Positions 8,676 through 17,992 of a stretch of 64,000 bases of DNA are shown here, in pieces. The number at the start of each line of letters is the position of its first letter. The first letter of the stretch is position 1. Source of the DNA: Amulumruptor sp947039275 (lineage in GTDB: Bacteria; Bacteroidota; Bacteroidia; Bacteroidales; Muribaculaceae); NCBI GenBank assembly GCA_947039275.1, contig CAMQYL010000014.1, forward strand, positions 10,667 to 74,666, read 5' to 3'. The translations under genes and the position numbers were made by a program. The notes below the pieces were generated by a model, which made no database searches, was not told where the DNA came from, and was given only the letters and a program-made list of their open reading frames with translations.

Positions 8676-9319
8676 ATCTCCTTAATTCTGTCTGTGATCA
8701 GGTTCTCAAATCTCCTCATATATGCATCCATTAACGTATCTTTTGACACTCTAAGGGATTTATCAACCATCTGACGTGACACTCCGAGTTCCTTGGCCAG
8801 TTCGGCATGACTTTTAGAAGTGAGAAATCTCAACAAAATGATACGACTTTGGCTCTGTGTCCATGAAGATATTATATCGTCAGCAAATGCCGTCTCCAAG
8901 TCCAGTTCATCGTTCACACTCATCCATGGGGTCACTATCTTAAGTCTCGATTTATCCATGCCATCAAGAAGTCTTCCCGACAGACGATAAGCTTCACCAT
9001 CGCTTGTCGATAGAGCTTCGGTCTCATAGTCAAGAGTCCCAATGCCGATGGCAAGCCGAGCGTCAAGAGTCATTTTACTTGATTCAGATTTATGGGAACG
9101 CAGATATGCCCTTATAGACAAGGCTGTCAGTAAAGCTTTTCTGACATCAGAAATCCCGATTTGAAAACTGTCACCCCTGAAAATCTCAATTGACACGTCG
9201 TGTATCGGTGACAACATCTGTGGGATAGTCCTCAATATATTGAGCATACTTTCCCTATCTGACAATGACAGCTTGGTCGAATTGACGATATCTCCTGTTA
9301 TTATAGCACCAATTTTCAT
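8672..9319 (-). CDS. SatD-like protein with C-terminal helix-turn-helix
   Basis: 215 aa. The N-terminal domain opens with IGAIITGDIVNSTKLS, the conserved start of SatD-type proteins. The C-terminus (FLTSKSHAELAKELGVSRQM) is a helix-turn-helix like those of sigma-70 region 4. The gene heads a three-gene operon with DUF3307 and GT9, so a regulatory role for the membrane protein is plausible but unproven. Low GC compared with flanking genes. Confidence 0.72.
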   Translation of the reverse strand: MKIGAIITGDIVNSTKLSLSDRESMLNILRTIPQMLSPIHDVSIEIFRGDSFQIGISDVRKALLTALSIRAYLRSHKSESSKMTLDARLAIGIGTLDYETEALSTSDGEAYRLSGRLLDGMDKSRLKIVTPWMSVNDELDLETAFADDIISSWTQSQSRIILLRFLTSKSHAELAKELGVSRQMVDKSLRVSKDTLMDAYMRRFENLITDRIKEI

Positions 9320-9337
9320 CCTGATATTAAATTATGA

Positions 9338-9345
9338 CAAAGATA
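9338..9345 (-). promoter_or_regulatory. Promoter -7 element of the satD-like operon
   Basis: Reads TATCTTTG on the minus strand (TAnnTTTG), 19 bp before the SatD-like ATG. A TTTG at 9361-9364 (minus) may serve as the -33 element. Confidence 0.72.
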
Positions 9346-9478
9346 GCAATTACACCTCAACAAAGCAACCAAATTCATTTGCATCTGCATTAAGCAACCT
9401 TTTTAAGTTGCCTTATTTTTCCTGAATTTTTCGCAGCAAATTCAGCCGACTTATGCCGTGAACACGCGGATTTTTTAG

Positions 9479-9486
9479 TATCTTTG
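9479..9486 (+). promoter_or_regulatory. Promoter -7 element of the DUF3127 gene
   Basis: TATCTTTG matches TAnnTTTG and sits 40 bp before the ATG at 9527. Confidence 0.72.
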
Positions 9487-9526
9487 CCTATTATTAACCC
9501 CAAAAGCTCAAAACAACACTGACTAT

Positions 9527-9928
9527 ATGGAAATCCAAGGCAAAATCATACTTGCTCTCCCCGAGATGACCGGCACATCCAAAGCTGGCAACCCCTGGAA
9601 AAAACGAGAATACGTGCTGGAAACACACGACAGCTTCCCCAAGAAAGTCCACTTCGACTTCTTCGGCGACCGTGCCGACCAGTTCATACTCAACCCCGGC
9701 GACGAAGTGACCCTCTCGTTTGACATCGAGAGCCGCGAATACAACGGCCGCTGGTTCACGAGCATCCGCGGCTGGAAAGCCGAAAAGGTAGGCGCAGCCC
9801 CTGCTGCCGGAGCACCCGTGCCCCCCGCAGGTCCCGCCTCCACATTCCCCGGCGGATATCCCGCACCTGCCGCCCCCGCTGACCTCGCCCCATCAGTAGG
9901 CGATGCCACCGAGGATCTCCCCTTCTGA
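9527..9928 (+). CDS. DUF3127 domain protein (OB-fold-like)
   Basis: 133 aa. The N-terminal ~90 residues match the DUF3127 family of Bacteroidetes, with EIQGKIILALPEMTGTSKAG, then KVHFDFFGDRAD and RWFTSIRGWKAEKV. The family resembles OB-fold single-stranded nucleic-acid binders, but function is not established. The C-terminal 40 residues are Ala/Pro/Gly-rich and end in the acidic EDLPF, similar in style to the acidic tip of SSB proteins (inference). It has its own promoter and terminator. Confidence 0.82.
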   Translation: MEIQGKIILALPEMTGTSKAGNPWKKREYVLETHDSFPKKVHFDFFGDRADQFILNPGDEVTLSFDIESREYNGRWFTSIRGWKAEKVGAAPAAGAPVPPAGPASTFPGGYPAPAAPADLAPSVGDATEDLPF

Positions 9929-9988
9929 TACGTTTACATGTGCAATGGCGGATTGAAATCCGCTTGCATAATAAATTTGCATTTTGCG

Positions 9989-10028
9989 AAAGCCGTGTCG
10001 TAGTGATTACGCCACGGCTTTATTTTTT
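9989..10028 (+). terminator. Rho-independent terminator
   Basis: Stem AAAGCCGTG (9989-9997) with CACGGCTTT (10013-10021), followed by ATTTTTT. It ends the DUF3127 transcript, 60 bp after its stop. Confidence 0.85.
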
Positions 10029-10040
10029 GCTCCATCACCC

Positions 10041-10106
10041 ACCCCCTGAACGTTCGCTGACGCTCCGTGCATATGGTTTCAGACAGCTGGCATGTCCATA
10101 CGTACC
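10041..10106. repeat. R4 hairpin repeat, partial
   Basis: Contains CGTTCGCTGACGCTCCGTGC flanked by CCCC and GG, the inverted form of the motif at 5461-5490, and a degenerate R1-like GGCATGTCC. It lies in the 454-bp space between DUF3127 and xerD. The rest of that space (10218-10382) is AT-rich, with no gene seen. Confidence 0.7.
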
Positions 10107-10173
10107 CCACTAGGCACCGAATCATACCAGTCCTTCCAGGACTCACTGTACACAGATTACACTTTCATATACG

Positions 10174-10217
10174 CGCAAAAATAAATTTGAGCCGTGTCTC
10201 ACGACAAGGCTCAAATT
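10174..10217 (-). terminator. Rho-independent terminator for the xerD operon
   Basis: On the minus strand the 10-bp stem AATTTGAGCC/GGCTCAAATT is followed by TATTTTTG. It lies about 165 bp past the xerD stop. Confidence 0.68.
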
Positions 10218-10382
10218 CTAAACATGTTGTATCAAATGTTTACAGGGATGTGATTTTAATAGAGGGAATTGTTCTGTTCACAAAGTTAAATAATAATCCA
10301 AAACCTGCCAAATTTAACTTAATTTCCTACAATAAAATAACATTTTTTATAAATGGGTGTCTGTGATGATGCACACCGCGCA

Positions 10383-11279
10383 TCACACTATATTTCTCGG
10401 ATGATGTGACAATATCTCGCTGCGCAGCATCGAGCGGTCGACATGCAGGTATATCTCGGTCGTGGCTATGCTCTCATGACCGAGCATCTGCTGGATGGCG
10501 CGCAGGTTGGCTCCCCCCTCGAGCAGATGGGTCGCAAAGGAGTGACGCAGCGTGTGAGGCGAGATGTCGCGGCGTATGCCGGCAGCCACCGCCAGGTCTC
10601 TGACTATATGGTATATCATGAAGCGCGTCAGCTGCCGTCCGCGACGGTTGAGAAAGAGGATGTGCCTGTCGGCTGGAGAGATGCGCAGCGTCTCCCTCTC
10701 GGGCAGATACGCCCTTATCTCCTCTATGCTGCGGTCAGACATCGGCACTATGCGCTGCTTGTCACCTTTGCCCTGCACCACCAAGTAATGCTCATCGGCA
10801 TATATGTCGCCCATCTGCAGATTTATCAGCTCGCTGACACGCAGTCCGCACCCGTAGAGAGTCTCCATGATGGCGCGGTTACGCTGCGCCTCCGCCAGCT
10901 GCGGGTCTATGGCGGCTATCATGGCATCTATCTCCTCCACGCTCAGCACCTCGGGCAGATACAGCCCTACTTTGGGCGATTCGAGCGTCAGCGTGGGATT
11001 GTCGGGCAGGATGCCCTCCATGGTCAGGAACTTGAAAAACGACCTTATTCCCGACACGATGCGTGCCTGCGATCTCTCGGCTATGCCGAGATCGTGCATG
11101 TCGCCAAGCAGCTGCCGCAGGTCATCCACAGTCACATCGGCAAGCCCGATGCCGTGGTCGGCAAGGTAGCTGCCAAGCTTGTCCACATCCTCCACATAAG
11201 CCATGCCTGTGTTGACGCTCATCCCCCGCTCCACGAGCAGATGCGCCTCAAACATGTCCCGAGCCTCTTTGAAGTCCAT
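10383..11279 (-). CDS. xerD: Site-specific tyrosine recombinase XerD-like
   Basis: 298 aa recombinase for chromosome-dimer resolution. The N-terminal core-binding domain is followed by the catalytic set: R in GCGLRVSELINL, K in VQGKGDKQRIVP, HTLRHSFATHLL, GHESIATTEIYLHV (H and nucleophile Y). The start MDFKEARDMFEAHL is chosen because its ATG overlaps the stop of the methyltransferase gene (TAATG). Not linked to an integron or phage here, so a housekeeping Xer is most likely; XerC cannot be excluded. Confidence 0.85.
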   Translation of the reverse strand: MDFKEARDMFEAHLLVERGMSVNTGMAYVEDVDKLGSYLADHGIGLADVTVDDLRQLLGDMHDLGIAERSQARIVSGIRSFFKFLTMEGILPDNPTLTLESPKVGLYLPEVLSVEEIDAMIAAIDPQLAEAQRNRAIMETLYGCGLRVSELINLQMGDIYADEHYLVVQGKGDKQRIVPMSDRSIEEIRAYLPERETLRISPADRHILFLNRRGRQLTRFMIYHIVRDLAVAAGIRRDISPHTLRHSFATHLLEGGANLRAIQQMLGHESIATTEIYLHVDRSMLRSEILSHHPRNIV

Positions 11280-12001
11280 TAAAACCACAAAGTGAAATGT
11301 TGCACCGGCAGATGCCTCAGAGCCACTATGAAACCTATATTTCCGTTGGTGAAACTCATGCCGTAACGGAGCTTCCCCTTGATGGCAGCCCACACGGCAG
11401 CCGTCTGCGACCGCTCGCGTGTCAGGTTGCGCAGTGCCACGACACACTCCTTTGACGTCACCACATCTGCCAAGGCATTCCCTACATCAGCAGCATCGCC
11501 GTCCACGTCATTGACGAGAATGAACGGCATACCCGACACACGTGAGGCATATGCCAGGATCTGACCGGCGGCATCGTCCGACTGCAACCTGCCGATGCGC
11601 CCGGCAAACTCCTTGGTCACCTCGGCATACACATCCTCATGGTCATTGGCAGGATTGTAAAGCGACAGCTTCGCACGTGAATCAGCCAGCAGCAATGCAG
11701 CCGTCGACAGCCCGAAATGGCTGCCGAGCTGCAGGTATTCATCCGTGCCGCCGAATCTGACCGCCACGCGATGCAGCATCTTGGCATTTTTGAGCGACAT
11801 GATGCGCGGATGGCGCGACTTGTGATGGGCTACAGCGAGAGCCACCTGCCGCAGCCATGCGATGTGCTCGTAGGCGTAATACTGGTTGCGGCAGCCCAGG
11901 GTGTCGCGGACAAACGCGTAGGCAAACGGCGAGTGTATCCCGAAGCCGTGGCTGCGGTTGTAGCGTCTCAGGGCGTTGGCATACAGTCGCGCAGGCTTCA
12001 T
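11279..12001 (-). CDS. Class I SAM-dependent methyltransferase-like protein
   Basis: 240 aa. It begins with RRYNRSHGFGIHSPFAYAFV, a segment I associate with a Bacteroidetes-specific methyltransferase-like family. The LQLGSHFGLSTAALLLAD segment at about 90-107 fits a SAM-binding glycine loop. The substrate is unknown. It lies 9 bp after YfhO and overlaps xerD by one base, so the three are one transcript. Confidence 0.65.
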   Translation of the reverse strand: MKPARLYANALRRYNRSHGFGIHSPFAYAFVRDTLGCRNQYYAYEHIAWLRQVALAVAHHKSRHPRIMSLKNAKMLHRVAVRFGGTDEYLQLGSHFGLSTAALLLADSRAKLSLYNPANDHEDVYAEVTKEFAGRIGRLQSDDAAGQILAYASRVSGMPFILVNDVDGDAADVGNALADVVTSKECVVALRNLTRERSQTAAVWAAIKGKLRYGMSFTNGNIGFIVALRHLPVQHFTLWF

Positions 12002-12010
12002 ATCGTCACC

Positions 12011-14566
12011 TCACGCCTTGACAGGCTGCTTCTTGACCATGCGCATGACCGAGAGGGCTATGCCGGCAGCCAGCGCGATGTAGATGAGTATGATGGCTAT
12101 GCGCGCAAGGGTGTCGGTGGTATGGAGCGACTGCGGATCAAACACCATAGCCACCTCATGCTCCCCGGCAGGGATATGGAGCGCACGGAGCACATAGTTG
12201 ACGCGCCCCAGCTCTGCGGGCTTGCCGTCGATGGTGGCATGCCATCCCCAGGGGAAATACACCTCCGAGAATACAGCCAAGCCGCCGTTGGCACTGCGAG
12301 CCTTGTAGGTCAGACGTCCGGGGGCATACGTAGTTTCATATATGGTGTCGCCGGGTGCAATAGGCTTAGCCGGTCCGAGCACTTTCTCAAATTTCCTGTC
12401 AGCCACAGCCGATGTGCGCAGGTTGATGGCACTCAGTGCCGCCATCTCTTCGTCGGCATTGGCAGCCCAGCGGAGCGTGTCGACATACCACGCATTGCCC
12501 ATGGCACGGTCATTGAGCAGCGGAGTGCCGTCGGGACCCACCACATACTTGGCGTTGAGCATGTCGAGCACCTGCCAGTCGGCAGCAGCCGGCTCGCCGG
12601 TGAGGAAACCATTGAGATGCCGGTCTATGAGGTCCTGATAGCGCGTCAGCTTGGCAGCATGGTAGCCGCCGACCATCTTGTGGTAGTATGACGGAGCGGG
12701 CGACCAGAAGCGCGGTATGTCCATCACGCGGTAGTTCATCGCGGTGTCGGCGAGTATAGCCTCGTCGGCTGGAGTCTTCTCTATGGGTACGCCCATTGTC
12801 AGCGACTTGGGCACGAAGCTGTCATGGTTGAGATAACGCTTGTTGACGCTGTAGAGATCCACAAGCACCAGCGCAGCTATGCCGATACCGGCTACCATCG
12901 CCGACAGCTTGCGCTGGAGATATACGTACAGCACCACGCCTGCCAGCAGCAGGAACACAAGGCTGCGGAGCGCATCGCTGCGGACCATGCCGTAACGCAG
13001 ACTCTCCACGGCATCATAGATATGCGGATTTTGCAGGCTGAAGGCTGCTATCTGCTCCTTGTCATAGCCCTGCGCCGCGAGTGACTGGCTGATATACTGG
13101 TCATTCTGCAAGTCACCTGATGTGATGGCATCACCGTATATACCCGGCAGCACGAGAGCCACCAGACAGAAAAACACCGGTATGCCCACCGACCACAGCA
13201 GCGGACGCTGGTATTTCTTCACACCCTCAGGGTCGCTCAGCACTTTCTGGAGTGCCATAGCCCCGAGAAGCGGCATGGTGAATTCGGCTATCACGAGGAT
13301 GCTCTCGACGGTGCGGAACTTGCTATACATAGGCACATAGTCGATCATCAGATCTGTAAACCACATGAAGTTGCGCCCCCATGCCAAGAATATCGACAGC
13401 AGCGTCAGAGCAAGCAGCATCCACTTCCACGGACCCTTGATGACAAACAGGCCGAGGATAAACAGGGCGCATATTATCGCACCGACATACACCGGTCCGT
13501 TAGTGCCCTCAGGCTCGCCGAAATACTGTGTCAGATATTCGAGATACTGCGCTTCGAGCGGATGTAGCTTGCCTGAGTCAGCCATCTCCTTAGCCTGGGG
13601 CATGCTGCCGAGAGTCAGCATCGTGTTGTTGCCTTTCTCAGGCTTGACCGATGCGCCTCCCTTGATGTCGGGAATGAGCAGCGAGAAGGTTTCAGCCTGT
13701 CCGTAGCTGTACTGGGTGATATAGTCGCGGTCAAGTCCAGAAGTGGCTTGCGACGCGCTGCTCTGCGGCTGGGTCAGTTCGGAGTGCTGCCCGCGCATTG
13801 TCTCCTTGGAGTACTCGTATGTGTTGTAGAGGCTCGGCGAGTTGGCAAGCACCGCCAGCACACCTGCCACCATGAGCGACCCTGTGGCTATGCCCCAACG
13901 CTTCATGGACTGGCGGTCTTTGAGAGCAAGTACGAGATACACCACCATGAATCCGAGCACCACAAACAGGAAGTAATATGACATCTGCACATGGTTGCCG
14001 GCTATCTGCATCATGGCAAACAACGCAGCGATTGCCGACCCTATCAGATAACGTCCCTGATAGCATAGCACCATTCCGGCTATCGTAGGCGGTATGTAGG
14101 CGAGAGTGATAAATTTCCATATGTGCCCCGCACCTATGATGATGATGAAATAGCTCGAGAACCCGTAGGCTATAGCTCCGGCAAGAGCCACATACCACCT
14201 CATCCTCATCGCCATCAGCAATATGAAGAAACCAGCCATCATCATAAACACCAGATTGGCTGGCGACGGAAGCCCCAGCCCCATGACGGTGTTGATCCAG
14301 CGGAACATGCCGTCTGACGGATACGAGGGGGATATCTGGAAGTTGGGCATGCCCGAAAAGAGCGAGTTGGTCCATCGGACCGTCTCGCCAGTCTGCTCGG
14401 CATAGGCTTTCGCCTCCTGACCTATCGCGATGCCCTGCTGGGTGTCATACTGCCGCAGCACGTTGCCCTGCGACGCGTCGGGATAGAAATAAGCGAAAGC
14501 TATGACACCCATCACCACGATGGATGCCACGAAAGCTATGATGCGGCTGTATCTGCGCATAACCAT
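12011..14566 (-). CDS. YfhO family polytopic membrane protein
   Basis: 851 aa with about a dozen hydrophobic segments and a long extracytoplasmic C-terminal part before the final membrane segment. The N-terminal VRWTNSLFSGMPNFQISPSY and the PAGEHEVAMVFDP end are typical of the YfhO family (GT-C fold, linked in Gram-positives to teichoic-acid glycosylation). The role in Bacteroidales is unknown. First gene of the yfhO-methyltransferase-xerD unit. Confidence 0.85.
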   Translation of the reverse strand: MVMRRYSRIIAFVASIVVMGVIAFAYFYPDASQGNVLRQYDTQQGIAIGQEAKAYAEQTGETVRWTNSLFSGMPNFQISPSYPSDGMFRWINTVMGLGLPSPANLVFMMMAGFFILLMAMRMRWYVALAGAIAYGFSSYFIIIIGAGHIWKFITLAYIPPTIAGMVLCYQGRYLIGSAIAALFAMMQIAGNHVQMSYYFLFVVLGFMVVYLVLALKDRQSMKRWGIATGSLMVAGVLAVLANSPSLYNTYEYSKETMRGQHSELTQPQSSASQATSGLDRDYITQYSYGQAETFSLLIPDIKGGASVKPEKGNNTMLTLGSMPQAKEMADSGKLHPLEAQYLEYLTQYFGEPEGTNGPVYVGAIICALFILGLFVIKGPWKWMLLALTLLSIFLAWGRNFMWFTDLMIDYVPMYSKFRTVESILVIAEFTMPLLGAMALQKVLSDPEGVKKYQRPLLWSVGIPVFFCLVALVLPGIYGDAITSGDLQNDQYISQSLAAQGYDKEQIAAFSLQNPHIYDAVESLRYGMVRSDALRSLVFLLLAGVVLYVYLQRKLSAMVAGIGIAALVLVDLYSVNKRYLNHDSFVPKSLTMGVPIEKTPADEAILADTAMNYRVMDIPRFWSPAPSYYHKMVGGYHAAKLTRYQDLIDRHLNGFLTGEPAAADWQVLDMLNAKYVVGPDGTPLLNDRAMGNAWYVDTLRWAANADEEMAALSAINLRTSAVADRKFEKVLGPAKPIAPGDTIYETTYAPGRLTYKARSANGGLAVFSEVYFPWGWHATIDGKPAELGRVNYVLRALHIPAGEHEVAMVFDPQSLHTTDTLARIAIILIYIALAAGIALSVMRMVKKQPVKA

Positions 14567-14610
14567 TGGTATCTGTCGGTTTTCAACTTGGGGATGCTCA
14601 CGTCAACGAT

Positions 14611-14700
14611 GTAGGGACATGCCATGGCATGTCAGATTGTGGTTTCCCTGCGAGATCTGCTATTCCCGTATAAGGCTGACATGCCATGGCATGTCCCTAC
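14611..14700. repeat. R1 palindromic repeat, complete element
   Basis: Inverted arms with the A-type palindrome at both ends and a 44-bp centre. It fills the spacer between the end of ftsZ and the start of the yfhO gene. Confidence 0.93.
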
Positions 14701-14749
14701 AAAATGTGTAATTTACAGTTTTGCAACACCCTCGTTTATGTTACATAAA

Positions 14750-16237
14750 TTAAAATGATATGAGGTTGCCGCCGTCGTTGTGGCGCGGGTCATCGTCGAT
14801 GATGACGTTTTCGCTGACGATGCCCATGTTCTTGATTTCGTCGCTGGTGCGCTTGTCGCGGTTATACGCCGGGGCGCGTTCGAGCTTGTCAATGAGGGCT
14901 ACATCCTCGAGCTGCGATGGTTTGAGCACCACATAGCGGGTGCGGTCCACATTGCTCTTGATGCCCTCGAGACGTTCGCTGCCGTATTCGTTCTCTATGC
15001 GCTTCTCCGATGCCTCGCGCGAACGCACAGCCTCTGGCTGACGCGGCTGCTGCATGGGGGGCTGCTGCACTGTCATCACCGGCTCCTCGTCAAAAGGGAT
15101 AGTGTTGGCGTAGCGCGCTGACTGTGCGCCACCCTGACGCACTGACGGATTCTGACGCAGGTCAGCCGCAGGAGCTGCCGGACGGCGCACTGCCGGCTGG
15201 GGTGCAGGAGCCTGGGCGGGCGCGGTCTGGTCCTGACGGAAATTGTTCTCGAATCCGGCTGCCAGTATGGTCATCTTCACCTTGTCGCCGAGGCTGTCGT
15301 CAAAGGCTATGCCCCAGATTACATCCACGTCGGGGTCGAGGGTGTTGACGAAATTGGTGATTTCGGCAGCCTCCGCCATCTGGAAGGGTGTCTGCGCCTG
15401 ACGCGAGAAGTAGAGGTTGAAGAGCAGATGCTTAGACCCGAAGATGTTGCGGTTACGCAGCAGCGGCGAGTTGAGCGCATCCTCTATCGCCTTGGTGACG
15501 CGTCCCTCGCCCTCGCCGTAGCCGGCTGAGATGATGGCTGTGCCGCCGTCGCGCAGGGTGGTGTTGACATCGTTGAAGTCGAGATTGATGTAGCCGTCGC
15601 ATGTGATGATTTCGGAGATGGAGCGTGCGGCAGTCGAGAGGGTGTCATCAGCCTTATTGAATGCGTTGATGAAGTCGAGGTCAGCATATATTTCGGTGAT
15701 GCGCTCGTTGTTGATGATCAGCAGCGCATCCACATATTTCGCCATCTCGTCGGCACCGTCAAGAGCCTTGAGGATTTTCTTCTTGCCCTCAAAAAGGAAG
15801 GGGATGGTCACGATGCCCACCGTCAGCAGTCCCTTCTCCTTGGCGATGCGCGCCACCACGGGACCTGCGCCCGTGCCGGTGCCGCCGCCCATGCCGGCGG
15901 TAATGAACACCATCTTGGTGTCATCGTTGAATATCTCGGCTATCTTGTCGGCATCGTCTTCGGCATACTGGCGACCCTTCTCAGGGTCGTTGCCGGCTCC
16001 GAGACCGTCACCTATCTGCACCTTGGTGGGCACAGGGGAGTTTTTTAGAGCCTGGGCATCAGTGTTGCACACCACAAAGGTTACATCGCTGATACCTTCG
16101 TTGTACATATGATTGATGGCATTGTTACCGCCACCGCCCACACCTATCACCTTGATGATAGGAGGCAGAGCCTTTGATGTCGCTGTGTCGATAAGATTGA
16201 CATCGTTTGCAATATTCTCTAAGTCTTCGCGATTCAT
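14750..16237 (-). CDS. ftsZ: Cell division GTPase FtsZ
   Basis: 495 aa tubulin homologue that forms the division ring. The N-terminal GTP site VGGGGNNAINHM and the tubulin signature GMGGGTGTGAGPVVARIA (Gly where E. coli has Ala) are visible, followed by the T7-loop region LDFNDVNTTLRDGG. After the core (about 340 aa) comes a Gln/Pro/Ala-rich linker of about 110 residues and the C-terminal peptide GGNLISF for FtsA-type partners. The last gene of the dcw cluster, 338 bp from ftsA because repeats lie between them. Confidence 0.97.
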   Translation of the reverse strand: MNREDLENIANDVNLIDTATSKALPPIIKVIGVGGGGNNAINHMYNEGISDVTFVVCNTDAQALKNSPVPTKVQIGDGLGAGNDPEKGRQYAEDDADKIAEIFNDDTKMVFITAGMGGGTGTGAGPVVARIAKEKGLLTVGIVTIPFLFEGKKKILKALDGADEMAKYVDALLIINNERITEIYADLDFINAFNKADDTLSTAARSISEIITCDGYINLDFNDVNTTLRDGGTAIISAGYGEGEGRVTKAIEDALNSPLLRNRNIFGSKHLLFNLYFSRQAQTPFQMAEAAEITNFVNTLDPDVDVIWGIAFDDSLGDKVKMTILAAGFENNFRQDQTAPAQAPAPQPAVRRPAAPAADLRQNPSVRQGGAQSARYANTIPFDEEPVMTVQQPPMQQPRQPEAVRSREASEKRIENEYGSERLEGIKSNVDRTRYVVLKPSQLEDVALIDKLERAPAYNRDKRTSDEIKNMGIVSENVIIDDDPRHNDGGNLISF

Positions 16238-16283
16238 GACTGTCGTTGGGTTCTAAAAAGTCAGAAATATTTATTCCTTTGAG

Positions 16284-16472
16284 CTGTAGGGCTGCACCCT
16301 GGTGCAGCCGCCATCATGCGGTAATGCTGTGTTATCAGCGTGGCATTTCAGTGAGTTTGGCAGCACTGTGAATCCCACATTGTAGGGACATGCCATGGCA
16401 TGTCAGCCTCCAGTCAATGGGATTAAAGCCACCGTAGATTGCTTTGTCTGACATGCCATGGCATGTCCCTAC
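16284..16472. repeat. Variant hairpin plus complete R1 element in the ftsA-ftsZ spacer
   Basis: 16382-16472 is a full R1 element with A-type palindromes in both arms. Upstream, at about 16286-16310, GTAGGGCTGCACC is followed by GGTGCAGCC: the same GTAGGG end attached to a different perfect stem (GGCTGCACC). The 338-bp spacer holds no gene that I can see. Confidence 0.88.
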
Positions 16473-16575
16473 AATGTTCAGTGTGATTAGAGAGTTCTGC
16501 AACGCTCTCGCTACATTTTTATTGGTCATTAAATTATTCAGAGGGTCGTTTAAATATGGTTTTATAGATAACTGT

Positions 16576-17946
16576 TTATTTCTGGTCGTCAAAGTCGTCG
16601 TCATAAGGATCGTCATTGAGGAAATTGCTCGTGAAATCCTTGATTTTGGAGAAGAAGCGTCTGCCAGGCTTCGGACGGCGAGGACGCTCCTCTTCCTCTA
16701 TGACAGGCTCAGGTTCTGGTTCGGGAGCAGGTGCCTGCTGTTGCTGTACCGGTTGCGGCTGTGACTGTACCGGCTGCTGCTGTTGTTGCGGGGTGACAGC
16801 GGGCTGAGGCATCTCCATGCACTCACGCGCACCGCGGCGCGCCGCAGCATAGAGCACACTGATGACATCCACGGCATCGGGTCCCTGGATGCGTCCATCA
16901 AGGAAGCGGATGCTGTCAAGCGGAGTACCAAGGCGCACGGGCAGCTTGGTCTCTGTCTCCAGACGCTCGTTGAAGCGTGACAGTTTGGCTCCGGCACCCA
17001 CTATGATGATACCGGCAGGCAGCTGCGAGGGGCTGTAGCCGGCATATTTTATCTGTTCGTTGATGTTGGCTATGATTTCGCCGGCGCGCGCCCCTACGTA
17101 GCTGTTGATTTCATCGTAGTTGGCACTGTCGGGGATGAGCGACGATGTCTGGCGCTCGCCCATGGCGTTACCGCCGATTTTCTTGTATTCCTCGGCTTTC
17201 TCCTCGAGGCAGTTGAGGGCTGTGATGTCAAGGGTGATGTTGCGCGACCCCAGAGGCAGGGTGGCGAAATATTGCAGGTGACCCGACTTGTAGACTGACA
17301 CGCCTGTGGTCTCCGCACCGAAGTCCACGAGCACGCAGCCGAGCATCTTCTCCTCGTTGGTAATCACGAGGTCGCCCTCTGCTATCTGGCGCACTATGAA
17401 ATCGTTGATGCCCAGGCGCAGACGCTCCGACACCACGCGGTTGACCACCTGCTTGGGCAGCGGACGGCAGGTGACTATGTTGAACTCTGCCTTGATGTCC
17501 TGACCGTACACGCCTATGGGCTGGTTTTCGGGAGTGCGGTCTATATAGAACTGGCGCCCGATCACGTCGACCACCTCGCGGTCACCTACAGGCAGATTGA
17601 AAGCTTCCTGGCGCAGGTCGGCAAGGATGTCCTCTGTAAACTCCTCTGGAGCAGGCAGACGGCGGCACACCTCGCGTGGCGATGACATGAATGAAAGTCC
17701 GCCTATGCCGAGATAGACGCTCTTGATCTTGCGTGGATGCAGACGGTTCTCCAGCTTCTTGATGATACGGTGGATGCGGCTGTCTACCTCCTCCACATTG
17801 CGTATCCAGCCGTATCTGACGCAGTCTATCAGCCGCTCTTCCTCAAGAGCGATGACTGTCAGTATGCCGTTCTCGTCCACGGTGCCGGCTGCTCCGCGTA
17901 TCTTGGAACTTCCTATCTCAAGGGCTATTACGTGTTTCGGTTCCAT
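16576..17946 (-). CDS. ftsA: Cell division protein FtsA
   Basis: 456 aa actin-like ATPase that tethers FtsZ to the membrane. It starts with HVIALEIGSSKIRGAAGTV (phosphate-1 motif) and has VLVDFGAETTGVSVYKSG (phosphate-2) and IIIVGAGAKLSRF (adenosine motif). The C-terminus extends through a Gln/Pro/Glu-rich linker to a basic segment GRRFFSKIKDFTSNFL, probably the membrane-binding amphipathic helix, followed by an acidic tail. Lies 46 bp after ftsQ. Confidence 0.95.
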   Translation of the reverse strand: MEPKHVIALEIGSSKIRGAAGTVDENGILTVIALEEERLIDCVRYGWIRNVEEVDSRIHRIIKKLENRLHPRKIKSVYLGIGGLSFMSSPREVCRRLPAPEEFTEDILADLRQEAFNLPVGDREVVDVIGRQFYIDRTPENQPIGVYGQDIKAEFNIVTCRPLPKQVVNRVVSERLRLGINDFIVRQIAEGDLVITNEEKMLGCVLVDFGAETTGVSVYKSGHLQYFATLPLGSRNITLDITALNCLEEKAEEYKKIGGNAMGERQTSSLIPDSANYDEINSYVGARAGEIIANINEQIKYAGYSPSQLPAGIIIVGAGAKLSRFNERLETETKLPVRLGTPLDSIRFLDGRIQGPDAVDVISVLYAAARRGARECMEMPQPAVTPQQQQQPVQSQPQPVQQQQAPAPEPEPEPVIEEEERPRRPKPGRRFFSKIKDFTSNFLNDDPYDDDFDDQK

Positions 17947-17992
17947 AATGGTATCGGGTATATCTGTTCGTTGTTTTTCTATGGTATTTGTT

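Noticed and set aside
10383..11279. XerD as the integrase of a mobile element
   Set aside because: It is co-transcribed with a methyltransferase and YfhO gene, has standard Xer length and motifs, and has no cargo or att-like sites.
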